Shown: positions 9,707 through 18,976 of the stretch, in pieces
How the letters are laid out: each line of letters opens with the position of its first letter
Numbering within the stretch: position 1 is the stretch's first letter
Assembly: GCA_900551615.1 (NCBI GenBank)
Contig: URWN01000003.1
Span: 13,584 to 77,583, forward strand
From: an uncultured Clostridium sp.
Lineage (GTDB): Bacteria; Bacillota; Clostridia; TANB77; CAG-508
Reading direction: 5' to 3'
DNA: 64,000 nucleotides
Position numbers and translations under genes: made by a program
The notes under the pieces: model-generated
Database searches by the model: none
The model's input: only the letters and a program-made list of their open reading frames with translations
What the model was told of the DNA's origin: nothing

Positions 9707-10309
9707 ATGTTAAAAAATAAATTAGGAATAACAAATCAAATAGAACTTGCAGATGTAGAAGAAAAAATCACAAAAAAGAAAGCACTTGAATTATTCGAAA
9801 CAAAAAAACTTTCTAATATTGAAGTAGGAACATTTAAAGGCTTAGCCGAGATACATAAATATTTATTTGAAGATATATATGAATTTGCAGGAAAAATTAG
9901 AAATGAAAATATATCAAAAAGTAATTTTAGATTTGCATCAGCAATGTACTTAAAAGAAGTATTAAATAAAATAGATGAAATGCCACAATCAAATTTTGAT
10001 GAAATAATCGAAAAATATATAGAAATGAATATAGCACATCCATTCAGAGAAGAAAATGGAAGAAGTACAAGAATATGGCTAGATGAGATATTAAAAAAAG
10101 AGCTAAGTAAAGTTGTTGACTGGAGTAGAGTGGATAAAGAAGATTATCTATTAGCAATGGAGAGGAGTCCAATAAAAAGTACAGAGATTAAAGCAATTTT
10201 AAAAAATGCATTAACAGATAAAATTGAAGATAGAGAAGTATATATGAAAGGTATTGATGCAAGTTACAATTATGAGGGCTATAGTGTATATAAAACAGAA
10301 AATCTATAA
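9707..10309 (+). CDS. Fic family protein, class III (NmFic-like), with altered Fic motif
   Basis: Fic proteins transfer AMP or related moieties from nucleotides to target hydroxyls. This 200-aa protein matches the small class III type. It has an N-terminal helical part, a flap region (KIRNENISKSNFRFA) and the core motif HPFREENGR at residues 111-119. A C-terminal helix carries the autoinhibitory motif S-x-x-x-E-G (S186, E190, G191). The canonical core is HxFx(D/E)GN(G/K)R, and here the Gly at position 116 is Glu. That glycine belongs to the anion hole for the nucleotide phosphates, so activity may be lost or altered. No antitoxin gene is next to it. It sits alone in the glycan region behind its own likely promoter and AAGGAG. 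Confidence 0.88.
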   Translation: MLKNKLGITNQIELADVEEKITKKKALELFETKKLSNIEVGTFKGLAEIHKYLFEDIYEFAGKIRNENISKSNFRFASAMYLKEVLNKIDEMPQSNFDEIIEKYIEMNIAHPFREENGRSTRIWLDEILKKELSKVVDWSRVDKEDYLLAMERSPIKSTEIKAILKNALTDKIEDREVYMKGIDASYNYEGYSVYKTENL

Positions 10310-10339
10310 AATGGAACTTGTAAAACAGGAGTACATGCA

Positions 10340-11851
10340 ATGAAAAAAATAAACAAAAGAAATATAATAACATTTATTATAATATTAATAATAACATGCA
10401 CTATATATGTACCATTACTGATGGGGCATTATGCAACAGATACTTATAATATAATAAATAAAGGATATGAAAAATATGCAATAACATATTCATTAAATGA
10501 TGGAAGACCAATAATGTGCATAATAACATTAATAGCACAAAAACTAAATATGCCAATAATGCTATATGTTGTAAGTTTGACTGGAATAGCATTAATTATT
10601 TCTAGTATAAGTGTTATAAAACTGAAAAATACAATATTAAAATATACAGAAAAAACAGATAAGAAAACAGAATGTATAATACTTGCAATATCATATATAA
10701 TAATTTTCAATTTTGCATATCTAGAAAATCTTCAATTTGCAGAAAGTGCAATAATGTCAGTAAGTATTTTAATGAGTATAATTTCTGCTCAAATTGTAGT
10801 AGAGAAGAATAAAAATTATATATTAAAAGGTCTAATATTATCTATTATTTCGGTAATATTTTATCAAGGGACAATAAATTGGTTATTTACAATAACATTT
10901 GTATTATCATTATTTAAAGAAAAAAATATAAATAAGCAAGTTATAAAAAATTTGATTTTAAGTGGAATATTTGGTGGAATAGGATGTGTAGTGGATTTAA
11001 TCCAAATAAAAATTACTGGACAGATATTTAATTTAAGTCAAACAAGAACGGGAAGTTTTGAAAATATACCAAGTAATTTTAGATATATTTTAAAAAATAT
11101 GAATGAAGTATTATTAAATACATATAATTTATTTCCAAAAAATATGTTATATATATATTTAGTAATATTATTGATATATGCATTAGTTTTTATGGTAAAA
11201 GATTATGAAAAAAATATTCAATTAAATATCCTTGAAATAATTTTTATTTGTGTAGCTACAGTATTTGCTCCAAATCTTATAACATTGGCTGCATTCGGAA
11301 CAGGAAGAATGGCATATTCAATTGGTGCAATGATAGGCTTGATAATTTTGTATTTATATTGTAATTTGAAACGAACAAAAAAAATTCAATTAAAGGAAAT
11401 AATATTTTATATTATATTAATTTCATATATAATTATATCTTTAGGAAATTCTATGTTAATTATGTATGAACATAAAAAAGTAAATATCCAAGATAAACAA
11501 GAGTGTGAATTAGTAGGAAAATGGATAAAAGAATATGAAGGATCTCAAAATATTGAAGTAAAAAATATTGTTTTTATACATAACAATAATAGCAAATCTT
11601 ATTATGAGGATATAAAAAATCATTCGGCGCTTTGCTATAAAGCTTTGGGGACAGAATGGTCTCGAGTTGGAGCGATAAATTATTATAATAATAGACATTT
11701 TAATGACGTATTAAATGATATTAAAAATTATGGAGAATATATAGACAAAATAAATTATTATAAAAATTATTTTTTTGATAAGATGTGGGACAAGCTAGAT
11801 AAAGAACAACTTGTTTTTGAAGGAGATACATTATATTATTGTTTATATTGA
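10340..11851 (+). CDS. GtrII-type glucosyltransferase domain membrane protein (paralogue of 5594-7060)
   Basis: This 503-aa polytopic protein has the same plan as the gene at 5594. It has TM1, then GHYATDTYNI, a SLNDGRP motif, a YQGTINW helix, a SQTRTG segment, a FGTGRMAYSIGA helix and a GDTLYYCLY C-terminus. It is expected to decorate a surface glycan using lipid-linked sugar. A GGAG ribosome binding site lies about 9 nt before ATG 10340. The Fic gene between the two paralogues and the downstream third relative suggest local duplication followed by insertion. The donor and acceptor are unknown. Confidence 0.75.
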   Translation: MKKINKRNIITFIIILIITCTIYVPLLMGHYATDTYNIINKGYEKYAITYSLNDGRPIMCIITLIAQKLNMPIMLYVVSLTGIALIISSISVIKLKNTILKYTEKTDKKTECIILAISYIIIFNFAYLENLQFAESAIMSVSILMSIISAQIVVEKNKNYILKGLILSIISVIFYQGTINWLFTITFVLSLFKEKNINKQVIKNLILSGIFGGIGCVVDLIQIKITGQIFNLSQTRTGSFENIPSNFRYILKNMNEVLLNTYNLFPKNMLYIYLVILLIYALVFMVKDYEKNIQLNILEIIFICVATVFAPNLITLAAFGTGRMAYSIGAMIGLIILYLYCNLKRTKKIQLKEIIFYIILISYIIISLGNSMLIMYEHKKVNIQDKQECELVGKWIKEYEGSQNIEVKNIVFIHNNNSKSYYEDIKNHSALCYKALGTEWSRVGAINYYNNRHFNDVLNDIKNYGEYIDKINYYKNYFFDKMWDKLDKEQLVFEGDTLYYCLY

Positions 11852-11904
11852 TATAAATAATTAAAGTGATGTGTTATCTAACTTATTTAGAAAGGATACA
11901 AAAA

Positions 11905-13404
11905 ATGAAAGAAATAGAAGAAAAATATAAGAAAGCAACTAAATATTTTTGTAAAAATAAAATATTTGTTATAGCAATTATTTTGGTAACAATATTAAGT
12001 TTTGGTTTTACAATAACAAATTCATCGGTAGGGATGGATGATACTGCTTTTGATAGATATTATAGTGAAAAAGAAATGCTAGCGATAGGAAGATGGGGAG
12101 CATATGTAGTATATCAAATTTTAAATATAACGGAATTTATACCATTTTGGTTAGATTTTGTAGCTGCAAGTGTAATAATGCTAACAGCAGTAATGTGGTG
12201 TATATTTTTAAAGAAAAATGTAGATGATAAATTTTCAATTGGAGTATATATTATTTTTGTAGCGGTATTTATTTCTTTTCCAATAATAAATGAAATATTT
12301 ATATTTGAAAATTGTAATATTGCAGTTATGTTAGGAACATTGCTGGCCTCTTTGGGAATAATGCTGTTTTATGAGAATTATAATAATATTCATAAAAAAG
12401 GTATTTATATATTATCTGGAGTAATATTAACAGTAGCAATGTCAATGTATGAAGCATGTGTACAAACAATGTTAGTATCAATTTGTATAACTGCTATTTT
12501 AATGATATATACAGATAAAAATAAAAAAATAAAGGATATTTTTAAATACATAATTTGTGCATTGGGAGTTTTAGGTGCAGCAGTTATTTTGGATGAAATA
12601 ATAGTAAAAATAATAAATTTTGCTGGGGTTAAGCCATCAGATGCAGCGGAAAAGGAAATAAACTGGGGAAAATACGGAATATTAGAAAGTTTGCAATTGA
12701 TAATAGTAAATATTATTAGTGCTATAAAAAATATCAAATATTATCCAGTATTAATATTTGATATTGTATCAGTAATTGGACTAGCAATAGGAATTTTGCA
12801 ATCTGATAAAAAGAAGAATTGGATGATTTTAGTAATATTTATAGCAATGTTTTTATCAAATTTTGGTATAAGTATATTGCAATTAGATTCTGTTATGTAT
12901 AGAACTTGTGCATCTTGGGGACTATTTACTGCCGCAATTGTTATGGTTGCTTATAGATTTTTAAGTGAATATAAAATAACCCAAATATTAGCTATTATAG
13001 TAATTAGTATTTTAGTATTGCAACAAACTAAAACATTAAATCAATTATTTTACAATGATTATATGAGATATCAAAAAGATTTACATATTGCATATGAATT
13101 AATATATGATTTAGAAAAGGATTATGATACATCTAAGCCATTGGTAATTATGGGAACACCATATAAAGGAATTGGTAAATATGGTGCACAATCAAATAGT
13201 TTATCAGTTCTTTGGTGGGGAAAGAAAGCATTTAATGATAATGGAAGAGAATTTATAAAATTTCTAAATTCTTTAGGATATGATTTTAAAGTACCAACAG
13301 ATGAGGAATATGAAAAAGGAAAAATAGAAGCGGAAAAAATGGGAAATTATCCAAAAGCTGGTTCTATTAAAGAATTAGAAGATTGTATTGTTATTAATTT
13401 TTAA
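11905..13404 (+). CDS. GtrII-like glucosyltransferase domain membrane protein
   Basis: This is a membrane protein of about 499 aa, a more distant relative of the two GtrII-like proteins upstream. After TM1 it has the loop SSVGMDDTAFDRYY and then IGRWGAYVVYQIL, which match the acidic-pair and GRW pattern of the GtrII family. About ten TM helices and a soluble tail of about 110 residues follow. ATG 11905 is chosen because AAAGGA (11891-11896) lies 8 nt upstream. Upstream in-frame starts at 11866 lack such a site. The gene ends 20 nt before polA. Surface-glycan glycosylation is inferred from family and neighbours. Confidence 0.72.
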   Translation: MKEIEEKYKKATKYFCKNKIFVIAIILVTILSFGFTITNSSVGMDDTAFDRYYSEKEMLAIGRWGAYVVYQILNITEFIPFWLDFVAASVIMLTAVMWCIFLKKNVDDKFSIGVYIIFVAVFISFPIINEIFIFENCNIAVMLGTLLASLGIMLFYENYNNIHKKGIYILSGVILTVAMSMYEACVQTMLVSICITAILMIYTDKNKKIKDIFKYIICALGVLGAAVILDEIIVKIINFAGVKPSDAAEKEINWGKYGILESLQLIIVNIISAIKNIKYYPVLIFDIVSVIGLAIGILQSDKKKNWMILVIFIAMFLSNFGISILQLDSVMYRTCASWGLFTAAIVMVAYRFLSEYKITQILAIIVISILVLQQTKTLNQLFYNDYMRYQKDLHIAYELIYDLEKDYDTSKPLVIMGTPYKGIGKYGAQSNSLSVLWWGKKAFNDNGREFIKFLNSLGYDFKVPTDEEYEKGKIEAEKMGNYPKAGSIKELEDCIVINF

Positions 13405-13424
13405 AAAAATTAGGAGGAAAAACT

Positions 13425-16181
13425 TTGAAAAAATTAGTATTGATTGACGGAAATAGTATAATGAATAGAGCATTTTATGGAATAATGGGGAGTAAGGCAT
13501 TAACAACAAAAGATGGAAAATATACAAATGCTATATATGGCTTTTTAGCGATTTTATTTAAGTTATTAGAAGATGAAAAGCCAGATTATATAGGAGTTAC
13601 ATTCGATTTAAAAGCTCCAACAGCAAGACATAAAATGTATGAAGGATATAAAGCAAATAGAAAAGGCATGCCAACAGAACTTGCTGAACAAATGCCAATT
13701 ATAAAAGATGTATTAAGAGCTATGAATATTGATATAATAGAAAAAGAAGGTTATGAAGGTGACGACATAATAGGAACACTTTCAAGATATGGAGAACAAA
13801 AAGGGCTAGAAGTTGTAATACTTTCTGGAGATAGAGATACATTTCAATTGGCTACAGACAATGTTAGAATAAATATCCCTAGAACAAAAGGCGGAAAAAC
13901 AGAAACAGAAATATTTAACAGAAAAAAAGTAAAAGAAGTTTATGGAATAGAACCAAAACAATTAATAGAAGTAAAAGGATTGCAAGGGGATACATCTGAC
14001 AACATTCCGGGCGTACCAGGAATTGGAGAAAAAACAGCTCTTTCATTAGTACAAAAATATGAAACAATTGATAATTTATATGCAAAATTAGAATCTGGAG
14101 AAGCTGATGTAAAAGGAAAACAAAAGGAAAAATTAGAACAGAATAAAGATTTAGCATATCTTTCAAGGACATTAGGTGAGATAAATACAAAAGTTCCAAT
14201 AGAAGATACTTTAGAAGAATTAAAACTTGAAGAATGGGACAAGCCAAAGGTTTTAGAGATTTTTAAAGAATTAAATTTCAAAAGATATATAGACAGATTT
14301 AATTTGCAAAATGAAGTTGGCATTGAAAAATTACAAGATGAAAAAAATATAGAAAATCAATATGAAATAAAAGAAAAAAGTATAGAAGAAATTAAAGAAA
14401 TTTTAAAGAAACAAAAGCAAATGATTTTTTATGTAAATACTGTAAAAGATGAAGATGAAAATAAAATAATAAAAGAAAAAATATCAGGTATATCAGTTTT
14501 TAATCCAATTGTAAGTGAAGCGTATTATATAAATTTAAAAGAAGAAAATACTAAAATTCAAGATTTGAAAGAAATTTTTGAAGATGAAGAAATAAAAAAA
14601 ATAGGAATAGATTTAGGAAGAATATATATATTATTAAGGCAAGCTGGAATAGATTTTAATGGATTAAGTTATGATGCAAGTATAGCTGCATACATTTTAA
14701 ATCCAACTAATAATAAACTAAAATTAGATGATTTAGCAGAACAATATTTAGAGATAGATATAAATGAGATTTTAGGAAATAGCTCAGAACAAAAAGGTCA
14801 ACAAATAAATCTATTTGATGCAATGCAAACTATAGAAGAATCAGATGAAAAATTGAAAGAAGAAAATGCTAAAAAGTTAGAATCAGAAAAATATGCATTA
14901 TATTCATATATAATTTATAAATTGCAAGAAGTTACAATGAAAAAGTTGGAAGAAATTAATGCTGTAGAATTATTTAACAAAATAGATATGCCAACAGTAA
15001 CAGTTTTAGCAAATATGCAGTGGAATGGAATGTATGCAGATGAAGAAGAACTTAATAAATTTGGAAACCAATTAAAAGAACAATTAGAAATAAAAACGAA
15101 AATGATATATGAAATGGCAGGGGAAGAGTTTAATATAAATTCAACAAAACAATTAGGAGAAATCTTATTTGAAAAAATGAAATTACCTGTTGTAAAGAAA
15201 ACAAAAAGCGGATATTCAACAGATGTAGATGTATTAGAAAAACTAAAATCTGAAGATCCAATAATTTCAGAAATATTAGACTATAGACAATTAATGAAAT
15301 TAAACTCAACATATGTAGAAGGTTTAAAACCATATATAAATCCAAAAACAAAAAGAATACATTCATTTTTCCATCAAACAATAACAGCAACAGGAAGAAT
15401 AAGCTCAACAGAACCAAATTTACAAAATATACCAACAAGATTTGAATTAGGAAAACAAGTAAGAAAGATATTCAAACCAGAGCAAGGAAAAGTATATATT
15501 GATGCAGACTATTCACAAATTGAATTAAGAGTATTAGCACATATGTCAGAAGACACACATATGGTTCAAGCCTTTAAAGAAGGGCAAGACATACACAAAC
15601 AAGCAGCATCAAAAGTATTTAAAACACCAATGGAAGAAGTAACAAAAGAACAAAGAAGTAATGCAAAAGCAGTAAACTTTGGAATAGTTTATGGAATAAG
15701 TGACTTTGGATTAGGAGAACAATTAGGAATATCAAGAAAAATTGCAAAAAAATATATAGAAGAATATTTGCAAGAATATGCTGGAATAAAAAACTTTATG
15801 GATGAGATGAAAGAAAAGGCAAAGGAAACAGGATATGTAGAGACATTATTTAATAGAAGAAGGTATATTCCTGAATTAAAATCAAATAATTATATGGTAA
15901 GACAATTTGGCGAAAGAGCGGCAATGAATACTCCTATACAAGGAACAGCTGCTGATATTATGAAAATTGCAATGATAAATGTCTATAAAAAGTTGATAGA
16001 AGAAAAATTAGATGCTAAAATAGTTTTACAAGTTCATGATGAAATGATGATAGAAACATCATTAGAAGAGGCAGATAGAGTAAAAGAAATTGTAAAAAAT
16101 GAAATGGAAAGTGCAATTGAGCTTAAAGTTCCATTAATAGCAGAAGTATCAGAAGCGGAAAATTGGTACGAATGCAAATAA
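13425..16181 (+). CDS. polA: DNA polymerase I
   Basis: PolA fills gaps in repair and removes Okazaki primers. The 918-aa protein has an N-terminal 5'-nuclease domain (about 1-290, with EGDDIIGT and GDTSDNIPGVPGIG). A central 3'-5' exonuclease-fold domain (about 310-500) follows. In it the DxE motif I is not recognisable (FYVNTV at the expected place), so proofreading is probably absent, as in Bacillus-type enzymes. The polymerase domain has motif A (DADYSQIELR, from about 693), motif B (KAVNFGIVYG, about 747) and motif C (VHDE, about 870-873). Translation starts at TTG 13425, behind AGGAGG. A family A repeat begins 5 nt after the stop. Confidence 0.97.
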   Translation: MKKLVLIDGNSIMNRAFYGIMGSKALTTKDGKYTNAIYGFLAILFKLLEDEKPDYIGVTFDLKAPTARHKMYEGYKANRKGMPTELAEQMPIIKDVLRAMNIDIIEKEGYEGDDIIGTLSRYGEQKGLEVVILSGDRDTFQLATDNVRINIPRTKGGKTETEIFNRKKVKEVYGIEPKQLIEVKGLQGDTSDNIPGVPGIGEKTALSLVQKYETIDNLYAKLESGEADVKGKQKEKLEQNKDLAYLSRTLGEINTKVPIEDTLEELKLEEWDKPKVLEIFKELNFKRYIDRFNLQNEVGIEKLQDEKNIENQYEIKEKSIEEIKEILKKQKQMIFYVNTVKDEDENKIIKEKISGISVFNPIVSEAYYINLKEENTKIQDLKEIFEDEEIKKIGIDLGRIYILLRQAGIDFNGLSYDASIAAYILNPTNNKLKLDDLAEQYLEIDINEILGNSSEQKGQQINLFDAMQTIEESDEKLKEENAKKLESEKYALYSYIIYKLQEVTMKKLEEINAVELFNKIDMPTVTVLANMQWNGMYADEEELNKFGNQLKEQLEIKTKMIYEMAGEEFNINSTKQLGEILFEKMKLPVVKKTKSGYSTDVDVLEKLKSEDPIISEILDYRQLMKLNSTYVEGLKPYINPKTKRIHSFFHQTITATGRISSTEPNLQNIPTRFELGKQVRKIFKPEQGKVYIDADYSQIELRVLAHMSEDTHMVQAFKEGQDIHKQAASKVFKTPMEEVTKEQRSNAKAVNFGIVYGISDFGLGEQLGISRKIAKKYIEEYLQEYAGIKNFMDEMKEKAKETGYVETLFNRRRYIPELKSNNYMVRQFGERAAMNTPIQGTAADIMKIAMINVYKKLIEEKLDAKIVLQVHDEMMIETSLEEADRVKEIVKNEMESAIELKVPLIAEVSEAENWYECK

Positions 16182-16186
16182 TTTTT

Positions 16187-16215
16187 TGTCCAAAAGGGAC
16201 GGTTCTTTTTGGACA
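16187..16215 (+). repeat. REP-like palindrome, family A (3'-of-gene orientation)
   Basis: This is a 29-bp element with arms TGTCCAAAA and TTTTTGGACA around GGGACGGTTC. It begins 5 nt after the polA stop. The following 20 bases contain two decayed copies of the right arm (CTTTTGGA repeated at about 16216-16236). Confidence 0.9.
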
Positions 16216-16257
16216 CTTTTGGATACTTTTGGATAAAAAGAGAGGAGTGATTTTAAA

Positions 16258-16833
16258 ATGTTTATTGTAAATATAACTAAAAAACAAATAACAATTACAG
16301 CAATAGTATTAATTTTATGTATGATAATAGCATTTTTAAACATTCCTATTAGAATACAAAAAATAATATACAAAAAAGATTACAAAGAATATGTACAAAA
16401 ATATGCTCAAGAATATAATGTGGATGAAAATTTAATTTATGCACTTATAAAAGCAGAAAGCAATTTTAATTCAAATGCAAAGTCTAGTAAAGATGCAATA
16501 GGGTTGATGCAGTTAATGGAAAGTACTGCACAAGATGTATGTAAAAAAACAGATTTACAAATATCGAGTGATGAATTAAGTGAAAAATTATTAGAACCAG
16601 ATATTAATATAAATATTGGAACTAAGTACTTATCAATCTTAATACAAAAATATGGAAATATTGCAATTGCTATAACAGCATATAATGCTGGAATTGGAAC
16701 TGTTGATAATTGGATAGAAAAAGGTATTATAAATTCTGATGGTTCTAATGTTGAAAATATTCCTTACAAAGAGACTAATAATTATGTAAGAAAGATTTTA
16801 AGAGATTATAAAATTTATACTAATTTAGAATAG
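16258..16833 (+). CDS. Membrane-anchored lytic transglycosylase (SLT domain)
   Basis: This 191-aa protein has one N-terminal TM helix (about residues 10-30) and an SLT catalytic domain. The catalytic glutamate is E67 in IKAESNFN. It is followed by the family motifs GLMQLM and AYNAGIGTVDNW. Such enzymes cleave the MurNAc-GlcNAc bond of peptidoglycan to form anhydro-muropeptides, here at the outer face of the membrane. It resembles the small SltE/YjbJ-type enzymes often found next to polA and coaE in clostridia. The ribosome binding site is GAGGAG, just before ATG 16258. It converges with the minus-strand gene at 17013. Confidence 0.92.
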   Translation: MFIVNITKKQITITAIVLILCMIIAFLNIPIRIQKIIYKKDYKEYVQKYAQEYNVDENLIYALIKAESNFNSNAKSSKDAIGLMQLMESTAQDVCKKTDLQISSDELSEKLLEPDININIGTKYLSILIQKYGNIAIAITAYNAGIGTVDNWIEKGIINSDGSNVENIPYKETNNYVRKILRDYKIYTNLE

Positions 16834-16856
16834 TGTATGTTTTATAAGTTATAATA

Positions 16857-17001
16857 TTAAAAAATAATATATGTTTTTTTATACCTTGGTGTCGCAATCT
16901 CCATAAAAAATTAACTAGTATGTTGATTGCTCCAACTCGCACTCGTTTTCACTCGTTTGGTCGCTTACGCGGTATTTCAAAAACATATATTATTTTTTTA
17001 A
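16857..17001. repeat. 145-bp element with long terminal inverted repeats (terminator or MITE-like)
   Basis: Arms 16857-16885 and 16971-17001 are nearly perfect inverted repeats sharing an AAAATAATATATG-TTTTT core and an outer-to-inner order ending ATACC/GGTAT. The 85 bp between them are visibly richer in G and C than the surroundings. They contain a second inverted pair (GCAATC 16894-16899, GATTGC 16925-16930) and two copies of CACTCGTTT. The element lies between convergent genes. It could be a large bidirectional terminator or a miniature inverted-repeat element. Confidence 0.6.
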
Positions 17002-17012
17002 TAAATAGTAAT

Positions 17013-17447
17013 TTATAAATACTTTTTTAAGGTTTCAACACTATCTTCTTGCATTACTATAAAATCATTTAAAATATTTTTAACATCAGATTCAATATTT
17101 TGATTTTGATTTAACAAACGACGACCTTCAATAATACCCATATTAGTACCTTGCATTAGCAACTCAGATAATTTAGAAGTACTATCGTCAGTCATGGTTT
17201 TCATTTGAATACCATACCAAGTCATCATTTTATTCATAGCATTTGTTTCATGAGGCTCTTTATTGCTATAATTATCATATAAATTATTAACTCTATTAGA
17301 GATATCTTTATATTTATTATATTCAGTATTAAGAACTTCTTTAAAATCATTGTCTACAACTTTTTCTGAAACATATGATATTGCATCCATTCCCATTGTA
17401 GCACCTTTATTAACTTCATCCAAAATATTTAAATTTTGATTTTCCAT
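17013..17447 (-). CDS. Unrecognised helical protein of 144 aa
   Basis: I do not recognise a named family. The sequence is soluble and predicted almost entirely helical. It begins with LNILDEVNKGATMGMDAISYV and includes NAMNKMMTWYGIQMKTM and a LMQGTNMGIIEGRRLL stretch. This gives the spacing of a four-helix bundle similar in layout to ferritin-like small proteins, but no metal-ligand pattern (ExxH) is evident. A ribosome binding site reading AGGAGG on the minus strand lies about 10 nt before the ATG. It is monocistronic and converges with the lytic transglycosylase. No function is proposed. Confidence 0.75.
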   Translation of the reverse strand: MENQNLNILDEVNKGATMGMDAISYVSEKVVDNDFKEVLNTEYNKYKDISNRVNNLYDNYSNKEPHETNAMNKMMTWYGIQMKTMTDDSTSKLSELLMQGTNMGIIEGRRLLNQNQNIESDVKNILNDFIVMQEDSVETLKKYL

Positions 17448-17668
17448 GTGTTTTAAACCTCCTATAACATTTTAAAAGCAATACTTTTAAAATATGAAGT
17501 GAGAATGAATATTATATATATTTATTGCTCACAATTTTAGTATAAACATAAATTCGAAAATTATACAAAAATACTAGACAAATGACGAAAAATGCAATAA
17601 AATATTAGGAGTAAAAAATCGGAAAACAATAACTTATATATGTTTTTACAATTTAAAGGAGAAAACAC

Positions 17669-18898
17669 ATGATTTTAGAACAATTAATTTTTACAATATT
17701 AGCATTTGGAATATTTGTTTATATGTTTTTTAAAATGATAAGAGAAAATGACACGAATTATATAGGAGTTCTAATAATAGAAGCTATAGGAATATCATTA
17801 AATTTTATAGAAGTTTTGAAAAAAATTCAATTAGGACCATTTTTTACAATAATAAAATATATATTAGCAATAATATTACCAATAACAATAATGATGTTAG
17901 ATAAAAAAGGAATTCCATTAATACAAATTTTAAATGTATTAAAAGCTAAGATATATTTAAAATTAGGAAATAATAAAAAAGCAAAAGAGCAATTAATCAA
18001 TTTAGTAACTAAGTATCCAGAAAATTATATAGGACATAAAATGCTTGCAGAAATATATGAACTTGAAGGTGGAATGAGAAAAGCAATAGATGAATATGTG
18101 CAGGCTATAGATGCAAATAAACAAGATTATGATTCATATTTTAAAATCGCTGAATTATTAAATAACTTAGAAAAGCCAGATGAGGCAGCAGAAATGTTAT
18201 TTAATTTATTAAATAAAAAACCAGATTATTATAAAGCAACAGAATTATTAGGAGATATTTTAATATCAAAAGATATGTATAAAGAAGCAGTTAATGTATA
18301 TCAAAATGCATTAAAATATAATCCATTAAGTTTTGAAATAAATTACAATTTAGGTATAGTATATACAATGTTAAATGATTTTCAAAATGCTAAAATATGC
18401 TATGAAAGAGCGGCTGATATAAATTCACTTTCATATAATTCTAAATATTCTTTAGCTGAAATTGCATTAATATATAAAGAATTAGAAGAAGCTGAAAAAT
18501 ATTTTATGGAAGCATTAGAAGATGATGAACTTTCCGCAGATAGTTATTATGAACTTTCAAAAATAGCTATGATAAAAAATGAAAAAGATAAAGCAATACA
18601 ATTTGCTAATATAGCAATAGATATAGATGCTGCAAAAGTTGTTCCAAAAATAAAAAAAGATCCTATTTTTATACCAGTTATAGCAAGAATATCAATACCA
18701 TTTAATATAAATTCAAATGATGATATTGAAAATAAATTAGAAGAAAAAGAATTGAAGGCAAAAGCACATTTGGAAGATATGTTTGATATAACTAGAAATT
18801 TAAGTTATGCAGATATAAAACTTTTAAAAGAAGAAAAGAATGGAAAAAAGCAAAATAAAATAGAAGAAAATCAAAATGAAAATCAAAGAGATTTCTAA
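17669..18898 (+). CDS. Membrane-anchored tetratricopeptide-repeat protein
   Basis: This 409-aa protein has three N-terminal hydrophobic segments (about 5-25, 30-50 and 55-80). These are followed by six or seven TPR units (about 90-330, for example KAKEQLINLVTKYPENYIGHKMLAEIYELEG and EAVNVYQNALKYNPLSFEINYNLGIVY in successive units). A charged, Lys/Glu-rich tail comes last. TPR arrays mediate protein-protein contacts, so it is likely a membrane scaffold facing the cytoplasm. AAAGGAG precedes ATG 17669. It stands 78 nt upstream of dpaA. No partner can be deduced. Confidence 0.85.
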   Translation: MILEQLIFTILAFGIFVYMFFKMIRENDTNYIGVLIIEAIGISLNFIEVLKKIQLGPFFTIIKYILAIILPITIMMLDKKGIPLIQILNVLKAKIYLKLGNNKKAKEQLINLVTKYPENYIGHKMLAEIYELEGGMRKAIDEYVQAIDANKQDYDSYFKIAELLNNLEKPDEAAEMLFNLLNKKPDYYKATELLGDILISKDMYKEAVNVYQNALKYNPLSFEINYNLGIVYTMLNDFQNAKICYERAADINSLSYNSKYSLAEIALIYKELEEAEKYFMEALEDDELSADSYYELSKIAMIKNEKDKAIQFANIAIDIDAAKVVPKIKKDPIFIPVIARISIPFNINSNDDIENKLEEKELKAKAHLEDMFDITRNLSYADIKLLKEEKNGKKQNKIEENQNENQRDF

Positions 18899-18976
18899 AT
18901 GTATAAATAAAACTCATAAAATTTATAAAATTAAATATACTAATAAAGAATTAGAATAAAAAGAAAGAGTGATTTT

